Below, in pieces: positions 1 through 8,954 of a stretch of 64,000 bases of DNA (the stretch's first letter is position 1; every line of letters begins with the position of its first letter). The notes beneath the pieces were generated by a model. It saw only the letters and a program-made list of their open reading frames with translations. It did not search any database and had not been told where the DNA came from. The DNA comes from CCY15215 sp039194995 (GTDB lineage Bacteria; Cyanobacteriota; Cyanobacteriia; Cyanobacteriales; Spirulinaceae): positions 1-64,000 of the forward strand of contig JBCCVR010000010.1 of assembly GCA_039194995.1 (NCBI GenBank), in the 5' to 3' direction. The position numbers and the translations under genes were made by a program.

Positions 1-97
1 TTCACTTTAATACTATCATATCTTGTCATTCATTACCTTCTTTGAATGGCAAGATATCTATTTAAAAGAGTCGGTCGATCGCTGCGATCGCATTAAG

Positions 98-2755
98 ATG
101 AAAAAACAAAAACATACAATTCTGCATCAATTCTCTTTGGTCGCGAGTGTTGCTTTATTTTTAATTTTTGCTTTAGCGTTTCTAGATTTTCGCGATCGCT
201 CCAAAATCGATACGATCCTCAAACAACAATCGAAGTATTTAGATCTGAAAAAGAAAGTCGAAAATATTCAACTAGAGATGACTTTAGCGAGACTAGATGA
301 ATCGCAAATGATAAATTCTCGCAATATTAAATTTTTTCAGAGTTTTGAAAATCGCATTACTTCTATTCTTATCTTATCTGAAGCCTTGAAATATGATTGT
401 CAAGATGAGCCAGAAGTTGTGGAAACGCTTAACAATACAACAAAAATATTAAATAAATATCAAAATTCTGTCAATCATATCCTTAAAATTCAGACAACTA
501 TGGGTTTAATGAAGAAAGAAGAAGGAATTCTCTTAAAAATACAAGACATAAAAGAAAAAGTTAAAGCAAACTTAGAACTCGCAGAACGAGAAAGATTAAT
601 TATTGAATTTGTCCAAATGCAGCTTGATGAAAAAGATTTTAGTAATTCTTTAGATATGAGAATTGCCGATGGTCTCATTGAAAGAACTGCGAACTTAAGT
701 AATGAAATTGCAACCGATACAATTGCTTTAAATTTAAAATCAACATTACAAGAGGAACTAGAACGCTATCGGGAATTAGTCTCTCAATTGACGGCTAATA
801 CTTTAGAATTGGAATTGGTAACTGCTGAAAGTACCTTGCAATACGATCGCATCGCTCCCGAATTGGTTAAAATTCATGATGCGATCGATCTATTATTAAA
901 TAATACCGCAGAAATATTGCGACAACAACGGCGAAATTCTCTTTATCAAACTCTTTTTATTTTTAGTGCGGCGTTAATCATTCTCGTTACTTTTATGTTT
1001 CTGCAAATTCGCAGTGCCCAAGAATTGATCTCTCGCCTGCAACAATTAGCACGAGGAATGCAAGAAATTACGACAGGAAACTTTACCAAAGCCAAAGACT
1101 TACCCCAAGGTGATGATGAAATTGGGATTGTCACTGAAACTTTTTTAATTATGTCTTTGCAAATCCAATCTCATATGGAAACCATCGAGAGAGAGCGAGA
1201 AAAAGCAGAAGTTGCTAACCATGCTAAATCACAATTTTTAGCCAGTATGAGCCACGAATTAAGAACGCCGCTTAATGCTATTTTAGGATTTACGCAATTG
1301 ATGAATCGGGATAATTCTCTCGATCGCCACCATCGAGAACATTTAGATATCGTCTTGCGGAGTGGCGAGCATTTACTTTCCCTGATTAATGATGTCTTAG
1401 ATATTTCCAAAATTGAAGCCGGACGTATCACTTTAAACGAGAAAAATTTCGATCTCTATCAGTTACTTGATACGATTGAAAATATGTTAAAATTAAAAGC
1501 AGACCTAAAAGATATTCAGTTAGTTTTTGAACGCGCTCCCGATCTCCCTCAATATCTCAAAACAGATGAAGGAAAATTACGTCAAGTTTTAATCAATTTA
1601 CTCGGAAATGCAATTAAATTCACCAATACTGGCGGTGTCTTCCTCCGGATCGGCTACCAATTACCAGTTACCAGTCACCAGGCACCAGTCACCAGTCAAT
1701 CCTCCCTAGATCCACTTAGTAAGGAGGGAATTAGAGATAGCATAACAAACCACCAACAACCAATAATAATTTTTGAAATTGAAGATACGGGGGCGGGAAT
1801 TGCGCCAGAAGAAATCGATCGCTTATTTGAGGCCTTCGTACAGACAGAAACTGGGCGAAAATCGGGAACGGGAACGGGTTTGGGTCTGCCAATCTCCCAG
1901 AAATTTATCAACTTAATGGGTGGGGAAATTTCAGTAAGTAGTGTTGTGGAAGAGGGGACGATCTTTAAATTCGATATTCGTGCCGAATTGGTTGAACTAG
2001 AGGAAATTGAAACAAAAGTCGAGATAGAACGAGCGATCGCCCTGCAACCCTATCAACCCACTTATCGAATTGCAATTGTTGAAGATAAACTGGAGAATCG
2101 CTTATTGTTAAACGAACTCCTCGTTTCTGTCGGTTTTGAAATTCGCGAGGCACATAATGGACAAGAAGCGATCGCGCTTTGGCAAAGCTGGCAACCCCAT
2201 CTGATTTGGATGGATATTCACATGCCAGAAATGGATGGTTACGAAGCAACTCGACGCATTCGCGACCTTGAGAGAAAGAGATCGGAAAAAGAGATAAATC
2301 CAGTCACGATTATTGCCTTAACTGCCAGCGTACTAGAAGAAGAAAGAGTAGCAGTCTTTGAGGCTGGATGCGATGATTTTGTCAGCAAACCCTTTCAAGA
2401 AGCGATTATTTTTAATAAAATGGAAGAATACTTGGGAGTGCGCTACATTTATGATGAACCACAACACACAATCTCACCACAAAAACAGCAATCAACCGAT
2501 CTGGACGATTTGGGTTCGACCCTAGAAACAATGCCGATAGATTGGGTTTTATCCATACACCAATCTTGCCTTGAAGCCGACTCCGAGAGCATTATCCTAC
2601 TGATCGAAGAAATTCGCGAAAATCATTCTCAAGTAGCCGAAGCGATCGCCCATTTAGTTGATAATTTTCAGTTTGAACAACTCATTCAAACCACTCAAAT
2701 AATTTTATCAGAGAATTTTATTCCCCACGATCGATTATCAGAAATCAGTTATTAG
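98..2755 (+). CDS. Membrane hybrid histidine kinase (HAMP-HisKA-HATPase-receiver)
   Basis: This is a sensor kinase of the inner membrane that should autophosphorylate on His and pass phosphate to its own receiver domain. I start it at the ATG at 98, just before a membrane segment (about residues 12-30); the frame is open further upstream only with a TTG at 23. A long helical sensor region follows, then a second membrane helix (about 282-305), a HAMP linker, the HisKA box SHELRTPLNAIL, the N-box LLGNAIKF and the G-boxes DTGAGI and GTGTGLGLP. The receiver has the phospho-acceptor Asp in WMDIHMPEMDG and the Lys in SKPF. The C-terminal tail has no recognisable domain. About 40 residues are inserted between the first and second parts of the ATPase domain, encoded by heptamer repeats at 1661-1695. 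The stop codon lies inside another heptamer array. The input signal is unknown. Confidence 0.9.
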   Translation: MKKQKHTILHQFSLVASVALFLIFALAFLDFRDRSKIDTILKQQSKYLDLKKKVENIQLEMTLARLDESQMINSRNIKFFQSFENRITSILILSEALKYDCQDEPEVVETLNNTTKILNKYQNSVNHILKIQTTMGLMKKEEGILLKIQDIKEKVKANLELAERERLIIEFVQMQLDEKDFSNSLDMRIADGLIERTANLSNEIATDTIALNLKSTLQEELERYRELVSQLTANTLELELVTAESTLQYDRIAPELVKIHDAIDLLLNNTAEILRQQRRNSLYQTLFIFSAALIILVTFMFLQIRSAQELISRLQQLARGMQEITTGNFTKAKDLPQGDDEIGIVTETFLIMSLQIQSHMETIEREREKAEVANHAKSQFLASMSHELRTPLNAILGFTQLMNRDNSLDRHHREHLDIVLRSGEHLLSLINDVLDISKIEAGRITLNEKNFDLYQLLDTIENMLKLKADLKDIQLVFERAPDLPQYLKTDEGKLRQVLINLLGNAIKFTNTGGVFLRIGYQLPVTSHQAPVTSQSSLDPLSKEGIRDSITNHQQPIIIFEIEDTGAGIAPEEIDRLFEAFVQTETGRKSGTGTGLGLPISQKFINLMGGEISVSSVVEEGTIFKFDIRAELVELEEIETKVEIERAIALQPYQPTYRIAIVEDKLENRLLLNELLVSVGFEIREAHNGQEAIALWQSWQPHLIWMDIHMPEMDGYEATRRIRDLERKRSEKEINPVTIIALTASVLEEERVAVFEAGCDDFVSKPFQEAIIFNKMEEYLGVRYIYDEPQHTISPQKQQSTDLDDLGSTLETMPIDWVLSIHQSCLEADSESIILLIEEIRENHSQVAEAIAHLVDNFQFEQLIQTTQIILSENFIPHDRLSEISY
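1661..1695. repeat. Five heptamers (NYACCAG) in frame inside the kinase gene
   Basis: Five consecutive 7-base units read TTACCAG, TTACCAG, TCACCAG, GCACCAG and TCACCAG. They sit in frame in the ATPase domain of the hybrid kinase, between the GGVFLRI strand and the FEIEDTGAGI strand. A C-rich/G-rich inverted pair (CCTCC at 1701, GGAGG at 1723) follows. The same 7-base style of repeat occurs between genes at 2747, 29773 and 63600. Confidence 0.8.
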
Positions 2756-2781
2756 TTATTAGTTATTAGTTATTGGTCATT
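2747..2781. repeat. Heptamer array AGTTATT, about five units
   Basis: Four exact AGTTATT units (2747-2774) are followed by the variant GGTCATT. Both convergent genes end inside the array: the kinase stop TAG is at 2753-2755 and the acyltransferase stop (minus strand) is at 2770-2772. Confidence 0.85.
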
Positions 2782-3516
2782 GAAATGGCTTCCTTGGGGT
2801 TCGTGTAACGCTCTCAAGGCCTCTTCTATATCCGCGGTCAATGTTTGGGAGACTTTTTTGGTTGATTTGTCCGTGGCGTAACGAGAAACCGCGATCGCTT
2901 TGCCGATATCAACTTGCACGCTACAGCCGCGACGGGGATAAAGTTGGGAATAATTAAGACTAATGGGAACGATTTTGACCGTTTGCGTCGGGAGTTTGGC
3001 TTGTGCTTGCAGAGCGATCGTTGCTAAACCTCGTTTTAAGGATTCGACAAAGCGTTGATGATAAATATTACCTTCCGGAAAAATAGTCAGCATTTCCCCC
3101 CGACATAAAAGATCGATACTGTGATAAAAACTATCCGAACTGGGGCGTTTGGGGTTGACGGCAAATCCTCCCAAACGACGAATGAACCATCCTTGCACCT
3201 TACGATCCATTTCCGTACTCGAAACCATGAAACGCAAATCCCGACCCGTGGTTAATTTTCCGGCAGCATAGGGCAAAATGAGGGCATCCCAACGCGATCG
3301 GTGGGTGGGTGCGAGAATCACCGGACCCTCAAGCGGAATGTTCTCCCGTCCGTTGACCTCAATGCGATTAAAGTAAAAAGGCAGAAGTGCATAGCGTCCG
3401 AGGAAATAAACGCAACGTGCCAACCAAGGCGAGATTCTCGATGGGGCGATCGCGGTCATGGAACGGGATTTGAGCGAAGGGGTCAAACTGGGGCGATGAG
3501 AAGAACCTAAAGTCAT
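2770..3516 (-). CDS. 1-acyl-sn-glycerol-3-phosphate acyltransferase family protein
   Basis: PlsC-type acyltransferase, expected to transfer an acyl chain to lysophosphatidate or a similar acceptor at the membrane. It has the catalytic HX4D box (HRSRWD) near residue 93 and the second family block FPEGN, where EGT is more usual. Length is 248 residues, normal for the family. A second Met at residue 20 (MTAIAP) could be the true start, because the first residues are low-complexity. The gene is convergent with the kinase and its last codons fall in a heptamer array. The exact acceptor and chain preference cannot be told from sequence. Confidence 0.85.
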   Translation of the reverse strand: MTLGSSHRPSLTPSLKSRSMTAIAPSRISPWLARCVYFLGRYALLPFYFNRIEVNGRENIPLEGPVILAPTHRSRWDALILPYAAGKLTTGRDLRFMVSSTEMDRKVQGWFIRRLGGFAVNPKRPSSDSFYHSIDLLCRGEMLTIFPEGNIYHQRFVESLKRGLATIALQAQAKLPTQTVKIVPISLNYSQLYPRRGCSVQVDIGKAIAVSRYATDKSTKKVSQTLTADIEEALRALHEPQGSHFNDQ

Positions 3517-3609
3517 TGCTCAATCGAAACAAAATCAACTTTCTACTCTTACCCTACAATCAAAAAAAACGACTGGCTCGAGCAAACAGGACAGTAAATG
3601 GATTGACTG

Positions 3610-4125
3610 TTATTGCGGCGTGTTTCTGGTTGTTTGTTCGGTATCCCGTCTCCGACACTTAAACCAATGCTGCAATTGTTCCCGACAAGGGGTTTCTAAA
3701 ATTCCGGCGATCGCGGGTAAAGTATGATTGGAACAGGGACTATCGGGCAGATTGAGAACGGTGCGAATTGTGCCAGTTTTGGGATCGTCCACTCCATAGA
3801 CCAATAAACCCACCCGGGCGTGAACGATTGCCCCGGCGCACATGGGACAGGGTTCGAGGGTAACATAGAGGGTGCAGTCCTCCAGATGCCAGCTTTTCTT
3901 CATTCTCGCCGCTTCGCGTAGGGCTAAAATTTCAGCATGAGCCGTCGGGTCTCGATCTCTTTCCTTGCGGTTGGAGGCTTCGGCGATCGCCTCCCCAGTC
4001 CCATCGACAATCACTGCACCGACGGGAACATCTCCCGCGTCTCCCGCTTCTTTTGCTAATTCTAATGCACGGGTCATCCATCGGGTATGGATGCGATACA
4101 TTTCTGCATTCAACTCCAAAACCAT
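3610..4125 (-). CDS. tadA: tRNA-specific adenosine-34 deaminase TadA
   Basis: Zinc deaminase that converts A34 to inosine in the tRNA-Arg(ACG) anticodon. The active-site box is TAHAEI (zinc His and catalytic Glu) and the zinc cysteines are in EPCPMCAGAI. The protein is 171 residues with a short extra C-terminal tail (KCRRRDTEQ). Several in-frame Met codons lie near the N-terminus (MVLELNAEM, then MTRALEL); the core fold begins at the last of these. It is transcribed away from glsA, and the two share the 4126-4228 spacer. Confidence 0.93.
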   Translation of the reverse strand: MVLELNAEMYRIHTRWMTRALELAKEAGDAGDVPVGAVIVDGTGEAIAEASNRKERDRDPTAHAEILALREAARMKKSWHLEDCTLYVTLEPCPMCAGAIVHARVGLLVYGVDDPKTGTIRTVLNLPDSPCSNHTLPAIAGILETPCREQLQHWFKCRRRDTEQTTRNTPQ

Positions 4126-4228
4126 AGCTCAAAATGGCAAATTTGCATATTTTTTTCCGGATGCGTTGCATTTTGTTGGAAAAGAGTATATCAGTAACCC
4201 CGCATCTTCCAGTTGAGGATTTGAAACT

Positions 4229-5272
4229 ATGATGCTCGATGCCAATCTACCCTCTCTCGATTCCATTAAGCCTGTTATTACGACTCCGCCCACATCTCCT
4301 TTTCAATCCTATCTCAACAGCCTGCACCAGAAATATTTAACCACGGAAACGGGGGCGATCGCCGATCGCATTCCGGAATTGGCTGCAGCAAAAGCCGAAT
4401 GGTTTGGGATCTCGGTAGTGACAACGGGAGGCAAAATTTTTGAGGTGGGCAATAGCGATCGCCCCTTCACCCTACAGTCTATCTCGAAGGCATTGGTTTA
4501 TGGAATGGCATTGGAAGATAGCGGGCGAGAAATGGTTCGCAGTAAAGTAAATATCAAATCCGCAGGAGAATCCGCCAATGCGGTCGCTCTCGACGAACAC
4601 AGCCAACTGCCCTATAATCCGATGGTCAATGCCGGCGCGATCGCGATTACGGATCTGATCGAAGGCAACAGCACCACCGATCGCCTCAATCGCATTTTGC
4701 AGAAGTTTAACCTTTATACCGGACGGGATGTCAATATCAGTTTTCCCGTCTTTCTCTCGGAAAAAGCCGCCGGACACCGCTATCGCGCCCTCGCTCACCT
4801 TTTACTCGATGTCGGGGCGATCGGCGATCGCATTGAGGAGACTCTAGATCTCTATTTTCAGCACACTTCGATCCTCATCAATGCCAAAGATTTGGCCGTG
4901 ATCGGTGCAACCTTAGCCAATGGTGGCATTAATCCGATTACGAAAGAGCGTGCGATCGACGAGCGTTACGTACGGGATGTGATGAGCATGATGATTGCTT
5001 GCGGGTTAGATGATTATTCGGGAGAATGGGCTTATGAAGTCGGCATTCCCGCTAAAAGTGGAGTCGGGGGCGGCATTTTGGCAGCCGTTCCGGGTAAGTT
5101 AGGAATCGGCGTATTTTCTCCCCTCCTCGATTCAATGGGCAATAGCATTCGCGGTATTGAAGTTTGCAAAGAACTCTCTCGCAAGTTTGGTTTGCATCTT
5201 TTCGACACGGTTAAAGCCGATAAGGATCTAAAAGAGTGGCTCGAGAGTAATGAATCAGTTGATGGCTGGTAA
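4229..5272 (+). CDS. glsA: Glutaminase A
   Basis: Serine-dependent glutaminase (beta-lactamase-like fold) that hydrolyses glutamine to glutamate and ammonia. The SxxK nucleophile motif appears as LQSISKAL, and the family blocks NPMVNAGAI and SGVGGGILAAVPG are intact. At 347 residues it is slightly longer than the usual 305-330 because of an N-terminal extension. Start is ATG at 4229 or the adjacent ATG at 4232. A hairpin with a T-run follows the stop. The gene lies about 6.5 kb from three glutamine-riboswitch units, a suggestive but not proven link to glutamine handling. Confidence 0.92.
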   Translation: MMLDANLPSLDSIKPVITTPPTSPFQSYLNSLHQKYLTTETGAIADRIPELAAAKAEWFGISVVTTGGKIFEVGNSDRPFTLQSISKALVYGMALEDSGREMVRSKVNIKSAGESANAVALDEHSQLPYNPMVNAGAIAITDLIEGNSTTDRLNRILQKFNLYTGRDVNISFPVFLSEKAAGHRYRALAHLLLDVGAIGDRIEETLDLYFQHTSILINAKDLAVIGATLANGGINPITKERAIDERYVRDVMSMMIACGLDDYSGEWAYEVGIPAKSGVGGGILAAVPGKLGIGVFSPLLDSMGNSIRGIEVCKELSRKFGLHLFDTVKADKDLKEWLESNESVDGW

Positions 5273-5287
5273 TTTCAGCGATTCATG

Positions 5288-5316
5288 GGGGAGCAATACG
5301 ACTTCCTCCCCGATTT
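5288..5316 (+). terminator. Probable terminator after glsA
   Basis: GGGGAG at 5288-5293 can pair with CTCCCC at 5306-5311, and the stem is followed by GATTTTTG. It lies 16 bases after the glsA stop. The stem is short, so this is only probable. Confidence 0.5.
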
Positions 5317-5361
5317 TTGTTCGCTAATTTTCTCTAGGAAGGCAAAATCGGTATTGTCATG

Positions 5362-5388
5362 ATACGATAATGATAATGGTCATCGTAT
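5362..5388. promoter_or_regulatory. Imperfect palindrome upstream of folE, possible operator
   Basis: ATACGAT (5362-5368) and ATCGTAT (5382-5388) form inverted arms around an AT-rich centre containing TGATAATGGTCA. The site is 37 bases before the chosen folE ATG. It loosely resembles a metal-regulator (Zur/Fur-like) site, but the match is too weak to assign a regulator. Confidence 0.35.
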
Positions 5389-5424
5389 TTAACGATTTCT
5401 TCAATTTTGCACGCAAATTTTTTT

Positions 5425-6066
5425 ATGACTTTTCTAGCCGATAGATCCGAATCTCGAACTCTACGTTCTTCAGAACCCAGAGTTCGGGAAACTGTTTCGG
5501 AACAAGAAATGCAGCAAGCCGTTCGCACATTACTTCTAGGTTTGGGAGAAGATCCCGATCGCGAAGGCTTGCGCGATACTCCCAAGCGAGTCGTCAAGGC
5601 CTTAAAATTTCTCACCTCCGGCTACGGTCAATCTTTGGACGAACTCCTCAATGGCGCGGTATTCCACGAAGATGTCAATGAGATGGTTTTAGTCAGAGAT
5701 ATCAATCTGTTCAGTTCTTGCGAACATCATATTCTACCGATTTTGGGTCGCGCCCACGTTGCTTATATTCCCGATGGTAAGGTCATCGGATTATCGAAAA
5801 TCGCCCGGATTTGCGAAATGTACGCGCGACGTTTGCAAGTACAAGAACGTCTCACCGCACAAATTGCCGATGCTTTGCAAGGAATATTGCAACCCAAAGG
5901 CGTTGCCGTTGCGATCGAAGCAACGCATATGTGCATGGTCATGCGCGGCGTTCAAAAACCCGGTTCTTGGACTTCCACCAATGCGTTACGGGGAATCTTC
6001 ACCGAAGATGCGAAAACCCGCCAAGAATTTATGAGTTTGATTCGGCATCAGGCCAATTTTCATTAA
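5425..6066 (+). CDS. folE: GTP cyclohydrolase I
   Basis: Converts GTP to 7,8-dihydroneopterin triphosphate, the first step of tetrahydrofolate and pterin synthesis. Zinc ligands are visible in the CEHHILP block and in the Cys of THMCMVMRG, with the PGSWTSTNALRG block close to the C-terminus. I use the ATG at 5425 (213 residues); the frame opens earlier at a TTG at 5407. The first 30 residues are not conserved. A clear hairpin terminator follows 65 bases after the stop. A palindrome lies just upstream of the gene. Confidence 0.93.
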   Translation: MTFLADRSESRTLRSSEPRVRETVSEQEMQQAVRTLLLGLGEDPDREGLRDTPKRVVKALKFLTSGYGQSLDELLNGAVFHEDVNEMVLVRDINLFSSCEHHILPILGRAHVAYIPDGKVIGLSKIARICEMYARRLQVQERLTAQIADALQGILQPKGVAVAIEATHMCMVMRGVQKPGSWTSTNALRGIFTEDAKTRQEFMSLIRHQANFH

Positions 6067-6071
6067 AGTAT

Positions 6072-6113
6072 GAAGCATTTCAACTGAAGCATTTCAACTG
6101 AAGCATTTCAACT
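6072..6113. repeat. Three tandem 14-bp repeats
   Basis: GAAGCATTTCAACT is repeated exactly three times directly after folE, ahead of its terminator. No coding potential is apparent. Confidence 0.85.
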
Positions 6114-6130
6114 GTCTTTGCAAACTGGTG

Positions 6131-6155
6131 ATGGGAGATTTTTCTCCCATTTTTC
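6131..6155 (+). terminator. Rho-independent terminator of folE
   Basis: ATGGGAG (6131-6137) pairs with CTCCCAT (6144-6150) across a T-rich loop, followed by TTTTC. The orientation suits folE; the opposite strand lacks a T-run after the stem. Confidence 0.75.
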
Positions 6156-6201
6156 TTGCTTACCAATCAGTAACTTTTTAATTGCGAATCGCGAAGGGGT
6201 A

Positions 6202-7263
6202 TTATTCCCCCATCGCTCGCAAAAACTTAGCGCGTTCTGCATTGGCGACTCCGATACTAGCAGGAAAATAACCCACGCTTTCGATTTCTTCATTGACATG
6301 GGTTAAAAAGTAGTTGATAAAAGCCGCAACTTGGGGTTTGGCTTGCATGATGGTCGCATCAGAATAAATGTACAAAGGACGAGAGAGAGAATAAGTTCCA
6401 TTTTCTACCGTCGTTTGATTGGGTTGTACTCCCTCAATAGCAATACTTTTCAAACTATCGCGATTGTTCTGATAATAAGCATACCCAAAAAAGCCGATGG
6501 CATAGCGATTTTGAGCAACCCCGCGCAAGAGAATTTCATCATCCGCGTTGGTTTCCGTATTGGGAGCATTTCTCAAAGTTTCTTTATCCTTATCGAGTTC
6601 CTCGACAAAAAAATCTAACGTTCCCGAATCAAGATCGGGAATAAAGCGCAGAATGGGTTCATCCGGCCAGTTCGGATTGACATCCGACCATCGTTCGGCG
6701 ATAAAGATAGTCACTAATTCTGCCTTGGTTGCCTCGTTCAAAAACCTATTTTCTGGATGCACGACAATCGCTAAAGCATCAACCCCAACGCGAAATTCGA
6801 TGGGTTGGCGATCGATGTCTTGACAAGCGGCAATTTCTGTGTTTGTGATAGCACGGCTGGCATTAGAAATATCGGTTTCTCCAGCCTGACAGAAAAGCCG
6901 AAATCCTACCCCCGATCCAATACTGCTGAGCTTAATCGTTCCAGCATACCCATCTTCGACGAATCGTTCGTATATGACTTCAGAAAGGGGAAAGACTGTC
7001 GAACTTCCGGCAATATTTATATCGCCTTTTACCTCTAAAGGTTCGATCTCGGGTAATCGTGTCAGTTGGGGATTGGCTCGTTCTGAATTGATATCGGGAG
7101 CAGATGGAAATTCTGGCAGGGGATCGACCATCTGCGGCTCGACAAACTTAGAATTAATGAGTTGATATTGCTTGGCTCGTTCTTCTCGAACCAAGGTTTC
7201 ATCACAAGCGATTAGTGCTAGGGCGATCGCCGTTAAAGCGAACATTTTAAATTTCGGAATCAT
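6202..7263 (-). CDS. PstS-type phosphate-binding lipoprotein
   Basis: Periplasmic substrate-binding protein of the phosphate ABC transporter family. The N-terminus is a lipoprotein signal ending in ALIAC, which gives a lipid-anchored Cys. The oxyanion-binding blocks NIAGSSTVFPLSE and SSIGSGVGF are typical of PstS/SphX proteins, and length (353) fits. The start at 7263 overlaps the last codons of the upstream MscS gene by 17 bases; the Met six codons later would remove the overlap. Translational coupling to the channel gene is therefore likely. No pst permease genes are near, so this is a solitary binding protein and may act as a sensor or reserve scavenger. Ligand identity is inferred from the family. 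Confidence 0.8.
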   Translation of the reverse strand: MIPKFKMFALTAIALALIACDETLVREERAKQYQLINSKFVEPQMVDPLPEFPSAPDINSERANPQLTRLPEIEPLEVKGDINIAGSSTVFPLSEVIYERFVEDGYAGTIKLSSIGSGVGFRLFCQAGETDISNASRAITNTEIAACQDIDRQPIEFRVGVDALAIVVHPENRFLNEATKAELVTIFIAERWSDVNPNWPDEPILRFIPDLDSGTLDFFVEELDKDKETLRNAPNTETNADDEILLRGVAQNRYAIGFFGYAYYQNNRDSLKSIAIEGVQPNQTTVENGTYSLSRPLYIYSDATIMQAKPQVAAFINYFLTHVNEEIESVGYFPASIGVANAERAKFLRAMGE

Positions 7264-8794
7264 AGGAATTATTCGCGATCGAGGGGTTAGAATAGCGACC
7301 GTTTTTCCTTGGGAGAGAAGGAGGATGGGCCTTTTGGATAAGTGCTAGGGATTTCTTGCGTTCTTTAATGAGCATGTTCATTTCCGAAGCAAATTTCCCA
7401 TTTTCTTCAATCAATTGCGTAATGATATTACATCCGATGATGATAGTATTCAAATCTTCTAGAACAACACTGGAAACGGGACTGACTTCTCCCGGAAATA
7501 ACGCCATTTCTCCAAAAAATTCTCCGGTTGACATGGTTTGTACGTCATGTCGGTCTCCCCGAGAATCGTCTACATATAATTTAACCCTACCCCTGCGGAT
7601 AATATACAAACCCCGGTCTTCTTTCCCTGCTTCTACCACTTTCTCGCCAATGCCATAGGTTTCGATATTAGCATTGTTGGCGAGAGCGGCGATCGCGTCA
7701 TTATCGAGAGAAATAAAATAAGGCAAGGAACGCAAATATTGTTGCAAGTCCTCTCGAGAACTATCGGGTCTAACGGGTTCTCCTTGAATTTCGTAGTGGA
7801 TGGCGTGGGGAAGAGGAATCGTTAAAGAATAACGCCTTGTCGTGTAATAAATGCGCGTCAATACTTCCCCCATAATTTTATCGGAAACCGGGTAATCATC
7901 AATAGTGTACTCAACTTCATACTCAATATAAAATTCGCTGTAAGTCGAGATATGAACTTCAGGAGAGGGATGGTCGAGGACTTGATTAATTGACAGGACG
8001 GCTTCTTTAATGGCACTCCTGACGAGATTGGGGGGATCTTCATAGGAAAATCTGACTTTTACTCGTTCGATGTGATAAGGGTCTCCCAAGGAATAGTTGT
8101 TGAGGGTTTCTTGCCCCAATACGCCGTTGGGAATGACGATAATTTCTTTCTCTCGCGTTTGCAAGCGTACCGCACGCCAGTTCATTTCAATGACTTCGCC
8201 TTCAATTTCTCCTACCTTGAGCCAGTCGCCAATCCGGAAGGGGCTTTCAAAAACGAGGAGGAAGCCAGAAACAAGGTTACTTAATGTATCTTGTAAGGCG
8301 AGGGCGATCACTACAGAACCCACCCCTAAAGCCGTAGCAATTTGGCTGAGATCGATTTGCCAAATATTCGAGGCAACATAAGCGGACATTCCCAGCATTA
8401 CAGCAATACGAGCGGCTTGGAAGAATAAACCCGGGACGAGGATTTGCCACGAATAGCTTTTTCCTGCCTTACTTTTTGCGCGAGTCGTAAAAATCGAACT
8501 GAGTAGGGTCAAAATTGTGTACGTAACAGCGACCCAGAGCACTGTTTCTAGTATTTGTAAGAGATGTTCCGTTGTCAGTTCTAGAGGAATTCTGGGAGTT
8601 TCTACGCCTAAAAACTGGCGAGACACGAAATATATTGCCGTTAGCGGTAGCACCCAGCGCCGCAAATTGTAGCAAACTTTGCTCAAGGGATTTCCAGCGC
8701 GAGATAGGCGATCGCTCGCTTCTCCAAGGGCGATCGCGATTAGGGGAAATCCGACAATTAATGTTAATGCCCAAATAATTAATGAGTTATCCAT
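7247..8794 (-). CDS. MscS-type mechanosensitive channel with cNMP-like domain
   Basis: Inner-membrane channel of the small-conductance mechanosensitive family. Four predicted membrane helices precede the pore helix (ALGVGSVVIALALQDTLSNL), followed by the beta domain (FRIGDWLKVGEIEGEV) and the vestibule. The C-terminal third (about 370-480) is a cyclic-nucleotide-binding fold with the FFGEMALF block. In that fold the phosphate cassette reads PGEVSPVSS, so the Arg that normally contacts the cyclic phosphate is absent. Downstream it overlaps the PstS-like gene, and upstream on the same strand lies a cyclase-like gene, so the three may be cotranscribed. Whether the domain binds any nucleotide is doubtful. 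Confidence 0.85.
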   Translation of the reverse strand: MDNSLIIWALTLIVGFPLIAIALGEASDRLSRAGNPLSKVCYNLRRWVLPLTAIYFVSRQFLGVETPRIPLELTTEHLLQILETVLWVAVTYTILTLLSSIFTTRAKSKAGKSYSWQILVPGLFFQAARIAVMLGMSAYVASNIWQIDLSQIATALGVGSVVIALALQDTLSNLVSGFLLVFESPFRIGDWLKVGEIEGEVIEMNWRAVRLQTREKEIIVIPNGVLGQETLNNYSLGDPYHIERVKVRFSYEDPPNLVRSAIKEAVLSINQVLDHPSPEVHISTYSEFYIEYEVEYTIDDYPVSDKIMGEVLTRIYYTTRRYSLTIPLPHAIHYEIQGEPVRPDSSREDLQQYLRSLPYFISLDNDAIAALANNANIETYGIGEKVVEAGKEDRGLYIIRRGRVKLYVDDSRGDRHDVQTMSTGEFFGEMALFPGEVSPVSSVVLEDLNTIIIGCNIITQLIEENGKFASEMNMLIKERKKSLALIQKAHPPSLPRKNGRYSNPSIANNSYDSEI

Positions 8795-8940
8795 TGGGTT
8801 ATTGGTTATTGGTTGTCTTGGTGCGCGTTCCCTGTCTTGGTCAGCATTCCCTTGCGTCTTACGCCGACGCGGGGTCGCACCGCTATTGGTTGCATTCCGG
8901 CTCCCCCTCTAGGGAGGAGGCTGGGGGGTGGGTTAGATTT
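8795..8940. repeat. Repeat-rich spacer: heptamers plus REP-like palindromes
   Basis: The spacer between the channel and cyclase genes holds TTGGTTA-type heptamers (8802-8815), then a GC-rich stretch ending in CTCCCCCTCTAGGGAGGAGG, a near-perfect palindrome. It looks like a dispersed intergenic repeat and not a gene. Confidence 0.5.
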
Positions 8941-8954
8941 GGGTAAGTTGCCTT

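Noticed and set aside
8795..8940. Gene in the repeat-rich spacer
   Set aside because: Short frames only; sequence is made of palindromes and heptamers.
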